Of a stretch of DNA of 64,000 bases, positions 22,320 through 33,354 are shown in pieces (the stretch's first letter is position 1; each line of letters begins with the position of its first letter). Source of the stretch: Triatoma infestans (lineage: Eukaryota; Arthropoda; Insecta; Hemiptera; Reduviidae); NCBI GenBank assembly GCA_011037195.1, contig JAAEAF010000191.1, forward strand, positions 124,001 through 188,000, in the 5' to 3' direction. The notes under the pieces were generated by a model. The model was not told where the DNA came from, did no database searches, and saw only the letters and a program-made list of their open reading frames with translations. The position numbers and the translations under genes were made by a program.

Positions 22320-22990
22320 ATAACCCTCTTGCCAAGGTTATTGTAGTTCGTTAAAGAATACCAATTGTATAAGATGGCATTCCGTTACTAATTTGGATCT
22401 GATCAAGCATCTCTCTATCGCTTATAATGCAACCATGTCATATATTAATTTAGAAGAAGAAATAAATCTTTGAACTTTTGATAATTTAAACTCCGCATTG
22501 GATTGCATATTACAAAATTATTATTTAAACAAAAAACTAAATAAAGAGAAACTGTAATAAACATCTAAAATTTGATGATATTTCAATAAAAATATTATCC
22601 TTACATAATAGAACCTTTTTCAAAGTACATTCAATATTAATACATTACCAAACATATTCAGTGAATATGATGAGAGGATATGTGGTAGGTATGTAAGCCT
22701 ACATAGCCGTACAATGAGATTTATCGATTATAAGCAAATCTAGGAGATTTACAATTTAATTCACTGCTTCATTTATGAAGCACCACCCTTTAATACATGC
22801 AACCCTCGGGTATTAAACTCTAATCCTGATAAAAATGAAAATATTTCATAAATAAAAAGATATTAGGATATTAGGCATATAATATTTAAAATTATAAAAT
22901 GTTTATTGCATTTTATTTAAATTCTATCAAGTTATTAAACATAGATTTTAAGCCTTTATTTAAATATTACTTAAATCTAAAATAGACATT
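22320..22990. other. AT-rich interval, no gene
   Basis: Mostly A/T homopolymer and short-motif sequence. I see no coding signature or recognisable repeat. Confidence 0.6.
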
Positions 22991-22992
22991 AA

Positions 22993-23330
22993 ATATCTGG
23001 TATTTTATCCGTTGTAGCATGCATATTCATTTTGTTTCTGACCGGTTTCGGATTTTTATCCATCGTCAGAACAAATTCACTAAGTTCGTGTAGAGAGTTC
23101 ACTTCAACGTAATGTTTCTGTTACACTCACACTTGTGTGTTGTATATATGTGGGGAGGTTACCTCACCACCCCAGATATATACAACCCACTAGTGTGAGT
23201 GTAACAGAAACATTACGTTGAAGTGAACTCTGTACACGAACTTAGTGAATTTGCTCTGACGATGTATGAAAATCCGAAATCAGTCAGGAACACTACAAAT
23301 ATGCATGCTACGACGGATAAAATGCCCGAT
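22993..23330. mobile_element. Foldback element FB2
   Basis: Arms of about 140 bp. The left arm has TATTTTATCCGTTGTAGCAT, TGACCGGTTTCGGATTTTTA, then CACTTCAACGTAATGTTTCT. The right arm mirrors it (AGAAACATTACGTTGAAGTG ... ATGCTACGACGGATAAAAT). The loop includes GTATATATGTGG/CCCAGATATATAC. Half copies lie at 23953 and 32003. Both arms carry a CTGACGA-hairpin-GAAA core (left arm on the minus strand; right arm 23256-23282). Confidence 0.75.
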
Positions 23331-23339
23331 AATGATGAA

Positions 23340-23875
23340 ACGTTTTATAAATTCAACAAGTAATACATTACTTGAAGCCGCTGGATAAGCACTGCTTATT
23401 AATAAATCCCAATTTAATAATATTGTAAGTCCAAATGTTTCTTCACAAAGATCCTTATTAAATTTTACTGTATCTTTGAAAAATTAAATTATTATTCTTA
23501 TTCTTCCCGTGTAACAGCTCTAACGGAGCAACCAACCGATTATTCTCTAGTTTTTAAATAGTTTATTTCTTTTTTTAAAGTAACATTTTCATTTAGAATA
23601 ATGTTCATTTTATCCTTTAATTCTTGGTGATCACACCTATTAGGGAGGTCTTCTAACTTTTTACCCAACAAACGGCTAAATTTTAATAATAAGGAGTCAT
23701 GAGATGAATCATCACCTAATCTATGGCCAGCCATATCTTCTTTAATTCTACTTTCTTTTGTATTTTCTTCTGGAGAGTTACGACTTCTTTTGCTTAATGT
23801 ACTTTTTTCAAAGTTGGGTTTAAAATAACCTCTATCGCTTTTCGGAGTACCTGGATCTTCAGTTTTATTTCCCAT
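23340..23875 (-). pseudogene. LINE ORF1-like fragment (coiled coil plus RRM-like region)
   Basis: The minus-strand frame 23540-23875 (111 residues) starts MGNKTEDPGTPKSDRG. It ends in a heptad-rich helix (LKDKMNIILNENVTLKKEIN). Beyond its stop, shifted frames continue with LENNRLV.., KNKNNNLIF and then DLCEETFGLTILLNWDLLIS and SSNVLLVEFIKR. That layout (coiled coil, NNLIF, then VLVEF strand) is characteristic of ORF1 of Jockey/CR1-type LINEs, whose product binds the element's RNA. It lies between two foldback elements, with at least two frame changes. Confidence 0.6.
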
Positions 23876-23952
23876 ACAAATACAGAATTAGAATTTATTA
23901 AATTATTAAAAAAAAGAAAGAAAGATATTCCTTTTAAATTTAGAAGTTAGAT

Positions 23953-24200
23953 TTAGTTCGTGTAGAAAGTTCACTTCAACGTAATGTTTCTGTTACCAAC
24001 AAACCAACAAATGTGAGTGTGAGTGTAAAAGAACCATTACGTTAAAATGAACTCTCTACACGAACTTGATGAATTTACTCTGATGATGGATGAAAATCCG
24101 AAACCAGTCAGGAACAAAAGGAATAATATGCACGCTATGGACGGATAAAATACCAGATGTTGCCCAGCATTGCGGCCCATCCACATATTCAACAGTCTTT
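23953..24200. mobile_element. Foldback element FB3 (shortened loop)
   Basis: The left arm is short (TTCGTGTAGAAAGTTCACTT, CAACGTAATGTTTCTGTTAC). The right arm extends through CTGATGATGGATGAAAATCC and GAAACC at 24080-24105 to GGACGGATAAAATACCAGAT. It is followed by GCGGCCCATCCACATATTCA, which also follows FB4 at about 32230. It is asymmetric, so part of the left arm has been lost. Confidence 0.65.
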
Positions 24201-24204
24201 AAAT

Positions 24205-24530
24205 ACATATGTTACAGATTTTAATTCTAAAATAAATTTCAAAATATAATCACTTCAAATTAAATAAAGTCGATTTTCAATATTTTTTTTTTTTTTTTAG
24301 GTTTATATGTTTTGTATACGTAAAATAAATGTAACACTTCTCAAAAGCGTCATTAGAAGCGCTAGTGGTCTCATGATTTTCTGCATTGACTTTTTCCTAC
24401 CTTATGGTGTACGAACTGGTATATTTTTTTCACATGTCTTTGTGTCATCCATTTAATTACCTAATTTTAGCTTATTTTTTAAAATATATTTTTGCAAATA
24501 AATTATTAATAGGAAAACATAATAATAAAA
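24205..24530. other. AT-rich interval, no gene
   Basis: T-rich and A-rich sequence with no recognisable element. Confidence 0.55.
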
Positions 24531-24534
24531 GTTT

Positions 24535-24757
24535 AGGGATTAGCTAAGTGGTTAGCGCGTTGGACTCCCGGGTTCGAGTCCAGCTGTGCTACCCTTAGAT
24601 TTTTTCTTCCTAGGAGCCTCTACAGCATGCTGTTCGGTGATGGGCAGTGTTGTGTGTAGCAAGAAAACACTGTCCGGAGGCCGGCAGTGCACTGAGAAGG
24701 CTCCGGGCGCTAATGACCATAGATGTTGTGAAGCGCCTTAAATTAAAAATATAATAA
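24535..24757 (+). mobile_element. tRNA-derived SINE, copy 1
   Basis: The tRNA-like head has A-box GGATTAGCTAAGTGGTTAGC and B-box GGGTTCGAGTCC. The body shares TTCCTAGGAGCCTCTACAG, TTCGGTGATGGGCAGTGTTG and GTCCGGAGGCCGGCAGTGCA, and the tail reads GGGCGCTAATGACC..GCGCCTTA followed by A/T-rich repeats. The same body occurs at 51325, 55205 (reverse) and 56345, which proves a dispersed family. Transcription would be by RNA polymerase III, with mobilisation by a LINE. Confidence 0.85.
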
Positions 24758-24759
24758 TA

Positions 24760-26920
24760 GTAATAGTAATAAAAATAAATAAAAGTTTATAAGCTCTTTT
24801 ATAAATTTAGATATTTTTAAATATCTGGAAAATGCAGCTATATTTTCATTTTTTTCGACCGGCATATGATAATGTAAAGATATAATGGAATCTTCAGTTT
24901 CTGAAACCAACCGTATCAAGGCCTAGCAGCGTGTCCTCTGGACGCATTTGTACAATGCATTACCCCATTCTGTCAAGCTTTATTGTACGTTTGTCTACAA
25001 CTTTGAAAGCCAAGAGTCCCGCTAGCTTTCTTATCTGCAGATCCTACCAGGGCTAGAAAAATAGGTGTAAAACAGCTGGTAATCCGAAATCTTAAGCAAG
25101 ACGCAAGATCAACCTTGAAGAGGTAAACTAACTGTTATTAAAGATGTTAAAAGCAAACTAACAAACTACTATTGAGTTACTCTCTCAATTTATAGTCATG
25201 CTCAGCTACCTGTTAAAATTCCTCAATCGGAAGTGTGACTTTGCTGAATAGATTACTCAGTTCTTTTACGATTTTCACCATAAAGCACTTATTGGGTTTC
25301 AGTATCTTTCGTTGGTAACTTTTTTCCAAAAAAATTAATTTTTGAGGAATTTTGAAGGGCTGGAAGGTTACGCTACTTCAAAATATATTGAAGACTACTA
25401 AACATTGGTAAAAATTATATGTTTGAAAGATGTAGGTCAATTATAACAAGATAGAGAAACTCGTGCGAGTATTTCGCACCAGAATTTTACTTTTTACTTG
25501 TATTATCATCAAAGATAAATTGTTAATAATTTATATGTATGTATATGTGTGTATAGGTATAATTACTACAAGTTCTACTTTATATCAGGTTATATTTATA
25601 TATCAAAGATAGCATAATAATTAAACAATAAAAAAAATATTAGCCATATCTAATATGAATCCCGCGTGATCACGTGATTGTGCCAGAAATCCTCTTTTTA
25701 ATCTACAATTACAATGTTGTAGATTTTTTTAACTGCTGTCAATTTTCAAATATTTCCAGTTTGATATTTCTTGACAATCAATCTGTTTGAAGGAGAAACC
25801 GATTGCAGTTAATTGAATCTGAGTAGGCTAACTTCAGCAGAACAGTTCTGTTAAGATTTTGCTTTCAAATGATTTAATTACGATTTAATTACTTAAGACC
25901 CAACAACAATGCTGGTTGAGACATAAGTTTACAAAAAGCAATTATAGATTCTAATTATTGGTTTGCGTCCTATCCTATTAAATCCTAATAAATTTAGAAA
26001 ATAAATTGTATTTAATTTATTTCTTGTCAAACAATTTTGAAATTTAATTTAGTTTGAAATAGCATAAAGAAAAGTGGGTAATACATCTATCTATGTTGCT
26101 TGGGAAAGTCAAGTTTACCTTGAATGAAAAATACTAAGCAATTACATAGCGAAATATTTTCAAGATGATGGTTGAAGTTGTGTCACTTGTTTTTCACTCA
26201 TTTCCTTTCTCCCTTTTTTTTTTTTTTTTTTTTAACATCTTCATTTTCTTTTACAGAAGTACAGTCTGCTTCCATCTTAGCACTTCCTCATTTCCTTATG
26301 TTTTTGGCAGGTAGTGTATAAACGTAGACCTTCATCTGTGACAGGAAGTCTTTGTTCTCCGTGTTTTCCATCTGTTTGCTCATTGTATCACTTCTATTTA
26401 AACCATGATTAATGACTTTACTTTGTTCAAACCTTTATGTTCCTTTCTGAAAGAAACTTTTAATCTAAATATATATATATATATATATGTGAATTTTATA
26501 TTCAATAGATAGAAATTGTTTACATTTAAAAATAAAAAATATAATAAGCTTCATCAATTATTTATCTTTTCCTTAATAAAATATATTTTCCTTAAGGAAA
26601 CCTCTTTATAACATGCTACGTGCCTCAGCATCTTTTCACTTAGCTTAATATATTTATAAAATTGTATATCCTATCATCTTTCATATATTAAAGATGACTT
26701 TTATAATTCTAAAACATTCTTCTTATTATTATTATACACGTATATTAAAGCTTTTCAAAGTCACTAATTCACTTGGATGGTTAGATATTAAAATTTACTG
26801 TCAGCCAAAAAACAAAGTTACTTTAAAGTATGGGTCCGGATTAATCAACGGTTTCAAGAAAATAACTTTTCTTTAGATTTTTTTGGCAATAAATTTCCAC
26901 TCCTTTCAAGAAAAGAAAGA
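24760..26920. other. AT-rich interval with degenerate repeat pieces
   Basis: A faint family A piece is at about 25190-25400 (AATTCCTCAATCGGAAGTGT). An (AT)n run lies at 26468-26489 and a T-run at 26214-26233. No gene is seen; 24880-25130 is unique-looking sequence of unknown origin. Confidence 0.5.
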
Positions 26921-26921
26921 A

Positions 26922-27205
26922 GAAAAAAATCTGGTGTGAAACACTCATACGACCTTCTCTTACTGTAATTTACATAATTTTGATTTATATTCTTTGTATA
27001 GGATTTCATCCAGTTACAAATTAAAAATGTACTTCCGAATAAGCTAATTTTTTTCAAATTCGGCATTTTGGCAACGCATTAAATAGAGGATTAAATTGTA
27101 TAATATATTGAAACGTCATTTTTCTACCGCCCGCCCAGAAACCCCCTTAAATGATTTATTACAGTACAAAGTTTTCAAATAAAAGTTGTAGCTCATTTTA
27201 TAGAT
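26922..27205 (-). mobile_element. Repeat family A, fragment (reverse)
   Basis: The fragment starts with the terminal block AAATCTGGTGTGAAACACTC and ACCTTCTCTTACTG, then a diverged internal unit ending AAATAAAAGTTGTAGCTC. The head block is absent. Confidence 0.65.
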
Positions 27206-27347
27206 TAATTGATGACGATCCACTCGCTGCAAGCCTTAGCTTCCCCCACTCTGCCCACGGCTCTTTGTACATCCATCGACACTTTTTATCCAACCAATCT
27301 TTTGTGGCTCTCTTCATTCTCTGAACATGTCCTAACCAACGTAATCA
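27206..27347 (-). pseudogene. LINE C-terminal fragment (RTE-like LRWLGH motif)
   Basis: The minus-strand translation contains LRWLGHVQRMKRATKDWLD, followed by CRWMYKEPWAEWGKLRLAA and a stop near 27210. The LRWLGHV.RM signature is typical of the region after the reverse transcriptase in RTE and related LINE clades. The fragment is only about 45 codons and abuts a family A piece. Confidence 0.6.
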
Positions 27348-27349
27348 AT

Positions 27350-28570
27350 TGTAACTTTAAAAATTTACGTGGCTTTTATTTCATTATAACATAGTACAAA
27401 ACAATGCTCTGGATTACATTCCAATTATGTTTGAATTTTGCATATTATCTATACACGTCTTATCACTTTTATTTGAAACATGTTTCTTATAATTTTTTTT
27501 TTTTTTTAGTGATTTCTGTGGAATCTTTCCTATAAAGTACCACTTCAGTATAATGCATGGCTTCATAACCTATATACTTAATCTTGAGTTATATTTGTAA
27601 CTAGCATTGATTTCTTTTTGCGCATCAACTACCGTGGTCATTAGCGCCCTTACAAACTGCCTTTGGCATTCAATCACACTGATCGGCCAGCCTTATCGAT
27701 TGCCATTTGCGACCCCCAGTCATTATTTCTAATATCTCTTACATAAGAGAATCACACAAATAAATACACACATTCCAATAAATACATTCATCCCTAAATG
27801 AACACCATTTATAAAATAAACATACTCATATTTTTTTGGTGAATAAAGTATTAAAAAGAATAACATTATAAAGCTGTAAGAGTTATATGATGTAAATTTT
27901 TATAATTAAGTACTTTAATTTTAAAGAAAAATTTGTGAAAACAATTTAAATAGAAAAATGACTTAAATTCATAAACTATAAACTAAAATTTGTTTTTGTT
28001 TTCATTTTTTAGAAATGTTTACATAATTTTATAAATTGAAATATAACATTAACATAAATGCTATTTAGTAGACTATAACTGTTGTAATTATTTAAATTGA
28101 ATTTATTTAGAGCATTTTATTTATTTAATTATTAATTTAGTGACTGGTACTATAATATTTATTGCAAATGAAAATTGAAAATTTTAAAATATTCTGCATT
28201 TATGTTATAAATTTAAATTAAGTTTATTTAATATTACATTAATAGTAATATTTTAATTCTTGTAATATTAGAACCCTCGTATTTGCTACTGTTCTTTTTA
28301 GAAAAATTATTTGAATCAACTGAAACTTATTAGTTAACACAAGTAACTTTTAGTTTTCTCTTTGAAATTAAATCTGTTTATCATTTTGAATAACAAGTAG
28401 ATCTTATTATGATTTAATCCAACTTTTGGGCTTGTCCTTTTATAGTTAAGGTTATTAGAGAGGCGTAACTTAACTTTGGTTGTTATATTCTTATTTAGTT
28501 GTATACCGTATTGATTTTAATTGAGAAAATTTTTTAATACTTAATTCGTTTCTATTGTGAAAATATTGTG
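27350..28570. other. AT-rich interval, possible SINE tail
   Basis: At 27605-27650 the minus strand has AAGGGCGCTAATGACCACGG and a GATGCGC motif, resembling the 3' end of the SINE family. The rest is long A/T-rich sequence without coding signs. Confidence 0.45.
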
Positions 28571-28579
28571 AAATTGTGA

Positions 28580-28930
28580 GGAAAAAAAAAAATCTGGTGT
28601 GAAACACTCACACGGTTTTCTCTATCTCTCTGTATTAATAATATATATAAAATGACAATAAAATTTTCTTTATACTTCTAATTTAGCTCATTTGTTTTAA
28701 CATAAATAGAAAACTTTTCAGAAAATATCATACTTCCGGCCAAGCGAGTTTCTTTAAACTCATGGCAACATATTCAATTCTGATTAATATTATATGGATT
28801 ATATAGAATTGTATGATAAACTTAAGTGGCACTTTAAAGGGAAATCATTACCGCCCATATTCCCTCCAAAACTTCCCCTTTAAATGAATTTTTCCGGGAG
28901 AAATGTTTCAAATAAAGATTGTAGCTCTTC
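28580..28930 (-). mobile_element. Repeat family A, fragment (reverse)
   Basis: The terminal block AAATCTGGTGTGAAACACTC is followed by one diverged unit with CTTCCGGCCAAGCG and CTTTAAATGAATTTTTCC. It ends at AAATAAAGATTGTAGCTCTT against a (GC)n/(GT)n run (28929-28966). Confidence 0.65.
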
Positions 28931-28966
28931 GCGCGTGCGCGCGCGCGCGCGCGTGTGTGTGTTTGT
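28929..28966. repeat. (CG)n-(GT)n microsatellite
   Basis: CGCGCGTGCGCGCGCGCGCG followed by GT repeats, unusually GC-rich for this region. Alternating purine-pyrimidine sequence of this kind can adopt Z-DNA. Confidence 0.9.
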
Positions 28967-29142
28967 GTGCAGTAAATATAAACAGTTTTCTCTAAAATCT
29001 ATGATTGCTTGATGAACCGCAGAATGTGAAAGATCTAAACGTTCTGTCACAAATCCTTCGCTATGTCCTTCTTCCACAAAAGGGTCACCTTTGAAGGCAT
29101 CCTCAAAAGAAATGACCATTATTCTGTTTATAAAGTTAAGCA

Positions 29143-29330
29143 TGTAATAGCACCCATCCACAGCAAAGAGAATGCAACCACAGCAGAAAGAAGACAGGGC
29201 CTCACTGGTTAACAGAGACACTCTCTGACTTAGGCAGGCTAGAGTGGAAGAACCTGTGTATATAAGCCAGTGGGAATCTATCTAGAGGGATCTATCATAT
29301 ACAACCATATAACTGTACACAGTTCTAATT
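29143..29330 (+). mobile_element. LTR-B fragment
   Basis: The fragment opens TGTAATAGCACCC and has GCAACCACAGCAGAAAGAAG, TTAGGCAGGCTAGAGTGG and a TATA-like TGTGTATATAAGCC. It matches the pair at 29806-30379 but breaks off before the 3' end. Confidence 0.6.
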
Positions 29331-29429
29331 TCACAAAAGGGGAGTCATATAGATGCATAACACTCTTATGTAGTAATTTGCATAAAGTGAAGCATAAAAG
29401 TTAATTTAGTACTTTCATAACCTCCTTAA

Positions 29430-29800
29430 ACACCTCCCCCACACAAAAAACACCCTCCTTAAATGACATTTCTCGGATAAAAGTTTTGAACAAAAGTGAT
29501 AAGGTTTCTATATGCATACTTAGTATATAAATTTAATGAAACCCAACGGATTTTTTTATGGAGAAAACAGCTGAAAACTAAAAAAAAAAAAAAAAAAATT
29601 CAGTAAAGTCGCACCCTCCTTTCAACTGAATTTTTTTTCAAACTCGAAATTTTGGCAACATCATATTTAATCCTATTAATATTATATAGATGATAAAAAT
29701 CATATAGCAAATTATGAAAAATAGCACTTTAGAGAAAAGAATAACCCCATCCCTATCTCAAAATATTCCTTAAATGAATCTTTTCAGGAAAATTGTATCC
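29430..29800 (-). mobile_element. Repeat family A, degenerate internal units
   Basis: Two diverged units lack termini: CCTTAAATGACATTTCTCGG, AAAGTCGCACCCTCC, and CTTAAATGAATCTTTTCAGG. The second runs up to the LTR-B pair. Confidence 0.5.
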
Positions 29801-29805
29801 CAAAG

Positions 29806-30379
29806 GTAATGGTACCGCAAAGATAATGCAACCATAGCAGAGAGAAGAGAGGCTCTCTCTGGTTAACAGAGATTACTCGCTGACTTAGGCAGGCTAGAGT
29901 GGGAGAATCTGTGTATATATGCCAGTGGGAATCTGTCTAGAGGATATCTATCAGATACAACCATACAACTGTACATCGCATCGTGTCATATCTTTACTCT
30001 CACCATTCCATTCTATCATTTTCATTATAAAGTCGAGTGCACTTAGGGGGATGATGTAATGGTACCGCAAAGATAATGCAACCACAGCAGAGAGAAGAGA
30101 GGCTCTCTCTGGTTAACAGAGATTACTCGCCTGACTTAGGCAGGCTAGAGTGAGAGAACCTCTGTATATAAGCCAGTGGGAATCTATCTAAAGGATCTAT
30201 CAGATACAACCATACAACTGTACATCGCATCGTGTTATATCTCTACTCTCACCATTCATTCTATCATTTTCATTATAAAGTCCAGTGCAGTTAGTGTAAA
30301 CTTAGCTACATTATATTAGTGTCAGCATATCTCGTTCATTTAATCAAACCTAATTTCTCTTCTCAACAACCCCATTATA
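29806..30379 (+). mobile_element. Tandem pair of LTR-B copies
   Basis: Two directly repeated copies share GTAATGGTACCGCAAAGATAATGC at the start. They also share AGAGAAGAGAGGCTCTCTCT, a TATA-like GTATATANGCCAG and ACAACTGTACATCGCATCGT. The first (29806-30054) lacks the 3' third. The second (30055-30379) runs to CCCCATTATA. No internal coding region separates them, so this is an LTR-LTR tandem from recombination or local duplication. Confidence 0.68.
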
Positions 30380-30639
30380 AGCAAATAGAGATAAAATAGA
30401 AATAATGTGGAATTTTAAAAAAAATCATTACTTACGATGTCTGCCTGGGCCAGACCCAGAATTTCTACTCTTTTCAATTTTCATTCTCAAGAAATTTAGA
30501 AGTTTTTGTGATTAATGTTATTGTAACCAATTGCATATTAGTACCAAAGATAGTACTAAGTACAGAGTTATTGTGGTTTTATATAAAAGAATATGTTTCC
30601 CTTTTTTTTTTTTAATTTTTTTTTTATTATTATTATTGC

Positions 30640-31074
30640 TGAGTTATAAAATCGCACTTCCGGGTAACCGATTTTCATCAAATTTAGAATTCTAGCAATT
30701 AATAGAATAGAGTAAGGATGTTTATTAAAAAAAAAAGTTAAAAAATAATAATACATAAAAAACGAAACCCATCTTAACACAATAGCAATAAAGCCGTCTA
30801 TCGGGTAGGCTCGACTTTAAAATAAACATGAATTATCATGAGTTTAAACCATAATGTAAACTAAAAAAAAATCTGGTGTGAAACACTCACAGAACTTTCT
30901 CTTACTCCGGTTTTCAAAATTTGTAATTGACAATTCTATAGTTAGTATAGCAAATTTAATGAAATTCGTCAATATTTTTATGGAGAAAATTGTAAAAACT
31001 ACAAAAAAAACTGTTCGGTAAAAACCACTTCCGCGGTTCGCTAATTTTCTTGAAACTCGAAATTTTTTAATATA
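30640..31074 (-). mobile_element. Repeat family A fragments, truncated by mariner
   Basis: 30640-30720 holds a short unit piece (ATCGCACTTCCGGGTAACCG). 30863-31074 starts with the terminal block AAATCTGGTGTGAAACACTC and CTTTCTCTTACTCC, and continues to AAACCACTTCCGCGGTTCGC. There the mariner insertion at 31075 interrupts it. Family A sequence does not resume on the other side. Confidence 0.65.
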
Positions 31075-32000
31075 CGAGGTGTGTAATTTAAGTAATGAGA
31101 CTGATTTTTTATCTTTTTTTTATTCAAATGAAATTACAATTCAACATTGTCCCTTTCAAAGTAACTATCCTTGGGAAGCCAAACAACGCTGAAGACGATT
31201 CTTCCATTCGTCATAGCAGTGCTGGAACTCGGATACTGGAATAGACTTCAGTTGGTCGGTTACGGCTGTTTGAATATTCTCCAATGTTCCAAAATGACGT
31301 CCCTTGAGGTGATTTTTCAATTTGGGGAACAAAAAAAAGTCACATGGACTCAAGTCGGGTGAATAAGGAGGCTGAGGAGCCACAGGAATGTTATTACTGG
31401 CCAAATACTCATTAATAGAAATCGCGGTGTGACACGGAGCATTGTCGTGATTTGCACAAATTTTTCTCATCCCCAATTCATTAGTCAAAATTTGATGAAC
31501 GGTTGTGTGAGTCAAATTCAACTCTTCGCCGATCATTCGGACTGTCAAACGACGATCTGAACGCACGAGATCGCGGATTCTGCCAACATTTTCGTCGGTT
31601 CTTGAAGATGAAGGCCTTCCGCTGCGAGGCTCGTCTTCAATTGATTCCCTTCCTTCTGCAAACGACTTAAACCACCTAAAAACCTGTGCTCTCGACAAAA
31701 CATTGTCTCCATAGGCCTGGCACAGTTTTTCAAACGTTTCCGTTGCACTGTGCCCAAGTCTGAAGCAAAACCTGATAGCACAACGTTGCTCGTAATTGAT
31801 GTCACTCATTTTTAAAACGCACTGAAAAAACCTTGCTCACAAAAAAAGTCACTACGGACAGTGCAACAACTCTAGCATTTTCAAATTTGCACTGGACGTG
31901 TATCAGAAGTTTACTTGTCCTACCACCCATGCGCCGCGTCTCCAGTGTTGCCAGATCGAACACTAGAAAATCAGTCTCATTACTTAATTTACACACGTCG
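31075..32000 (-). mobile_element. Mariner element with TIRs and TA duplication
   Basis: The left end CGAGGTGTGTAATTTAAGTAA, continuing TGAGACTGATTTT, pairs with the right end AAATCAGTCTCATTACTTAA and TTTACACACGTCG. This gives terminal inverted repeats of about 35 bp. TA flanks both ends (31073-31074 and 32001-32002). At 926 bp it is shorter than a full mariner (about 1.3 kb), because the transposase gene is internally deleted. Confidence 0.93.
31165..31809 (-). pseudogene. Mariner transposase, internally deleted but in frame
   Basis: The frame has 214 residues, where about 345 is usual. N-terminal paired-type helix-turn-helix motifs: the first spans about residues 13-55 (LCQAYG..VLSRAQVFRWFKSF) and the second about 75-115, with the GRPSS linker at 64-68. 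The protein then jumps from GMRKICAN (113-120) straight to HDNAPCHTA (121-129). The region with the first catalytic aspartate is gone. D122 and D157 (SPDLSPCDFFLFPKLK) keep the DD34D spacing. It can probably bind the TIRs but not cut, and might act as a dominant-negative binder; that role is inferred. The start at 31809 fits the family N-terminus. Confidence 0.92.
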
Positions 32001-32002
32001 TA

Positions 32003-32260
32003 TATGTATACAACTACCAAACCAACAAGTATGAGTGTAATTAGAAACATTACGTTGAAGTGAATTCTCTACACGAACTTGATGAATTTGCTCTGTTGAT
32101 GGATGAAAATCCGAAAACGGTCAGGAATAAATAAATATGTATGCTACGACGGATAAAATATCAGATGTTATTTCAAATTTTGGTATCTCTCGTATATATC
32201 AGATGATATTTATGTTATAAAATATCAGAGTGCGGACCCATCCACATATTCAACATTTTC
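32003..32260 (+). mobile_element. Foldback element FB4, right half
   Basis: Only the right arm is present: AAACATTACGTTGAAGTGAA, ACGAACTTGATGAATTTGCT, then CTGTTGATGGATGAAAATCC with GAAAACG (32092-32118) and TGCTACGACGGATAAAATAT. The shared tail GCGGACCCATCCACATATTC follows at about 32230. The mariner lies directly at its broken left side. Confidence 0.6.
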
Positions 32261-32264
32261 ATTT

Positions 32265-33170
32265 TCATTTGTAATAATTAATATTTTCTCTCCGCAACTG
32301 CCAATTTAAATTTAAAAGTTCACATCTAGTTTTAAATAAAGTGGCTATATATTTTTTTTTTTTTTTTTACTTTTTTGAAAATGTCTGATAATATTTGTGA
32401 TCTAGTTATTTATAAATATGATGATATGATGATATTTGTCATTGATTCATCTCTTATCAGTTTTATTAATGGCTGGATATTTTTATGGTATTAAAAACAA
32501 CAGTTAAATTTTGTAAATCTAATAAAATTTTGGTTTACTCTGAAAAAGTTTTTGCCCCACTAAAAACCACCCCTTTTAGATTTTATCAATTCTCTAATCA
32601 TTAATCTTGTAAGTTCATTAGTACTTTTCAGTGTTTTTAAAATGTATAGTATATTAATTTTTAGTGTATATAAAAATAATGGCTTTTATGACCGGGTATC
32701 TAAGTAAAGTGCATAGTTGGGAACATTGCTGGCCAGTTTGAACAATTTTTTAATGGCGAAACATTGCAGTTACTCCACCTCTTCAAACTATTTACACCCC
32801 ACACATTTGGGATCCGTAACAAACGATACTCGTAGCGACTGCCTCGAATATTTTCCATTATTGTGAGAAACGTTAATCGTTAAACTATTTCTATTTCCTA
32901 TCTCCTTTGTAAAACCGGTTTTCCAAACGCGCTCTTCTGGCTCTCTTTTTTACAACGACCGTTATTTTTTATTTTTGTCAAATTAATTTAAGTAAATACA
33001 CTATACAATCTTTATAAAAAATAAAACACAATAAGAAAGTAAATTCAACAATTTACTAATGAGCTAAATTTTTTTTATAAATGTTAATAATAGTTCTTAA
33101 TTGAGTGTATTATTTATTATAAAGTAGTTTGTTATATATCTAGCGAATAGCCGACCCTGCCATTATCCCT
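32265..33170. other. AT-rich interval, no gene
   Basis: Homopolymer-rich unique sequence. Short open frames here have no family resemblance. Confidence 0.55.
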
Positions 33171-33174
33171 GAGT

Positions 33175-33350
33175 TCTGCTAATAGAATTATAAAAACCAT
33201 CTTCGAAGAAGAAGCTAAGGAAATGTAGCGAAGATTTGCCCAAGAGAAAAAGTGGGAAGTACTGCTGGACAAGCCTATTCCTTACTCAGTAAGTAGAAAA
33301 GAGGCCGTAGGATGCTTTAGAGCGGCTACCTTCTTAGGACAGGTGTAGTA
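33175..33350 (+). pseudogene. Possible LINE C-terminal fragment
   Basis: The plus-strand translation gives RIIKTIFEEEAKEM, a stop, then KKWEVLLDKPIPYSVSRKEA and VGCFRAATFLGQV. The P.P....RKEAV..FR..T pattern is common between the RNase H and zinc-knuckle regions of I/Jockey-type LINEs. The match is short and no catalytic motif is present. Confidence 0.4.
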
Positions 33351-33354
33351 GATA

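Noticed and set aside
28880..29221. 113-residue minus-strand open frame
   Set aside because: It runs across an LTR-B fragment, a (CG)n/(GT)n microsatellite and a family A unit. The repetitive Thr-His and Arg-Ala tract comes from the microsatellite.
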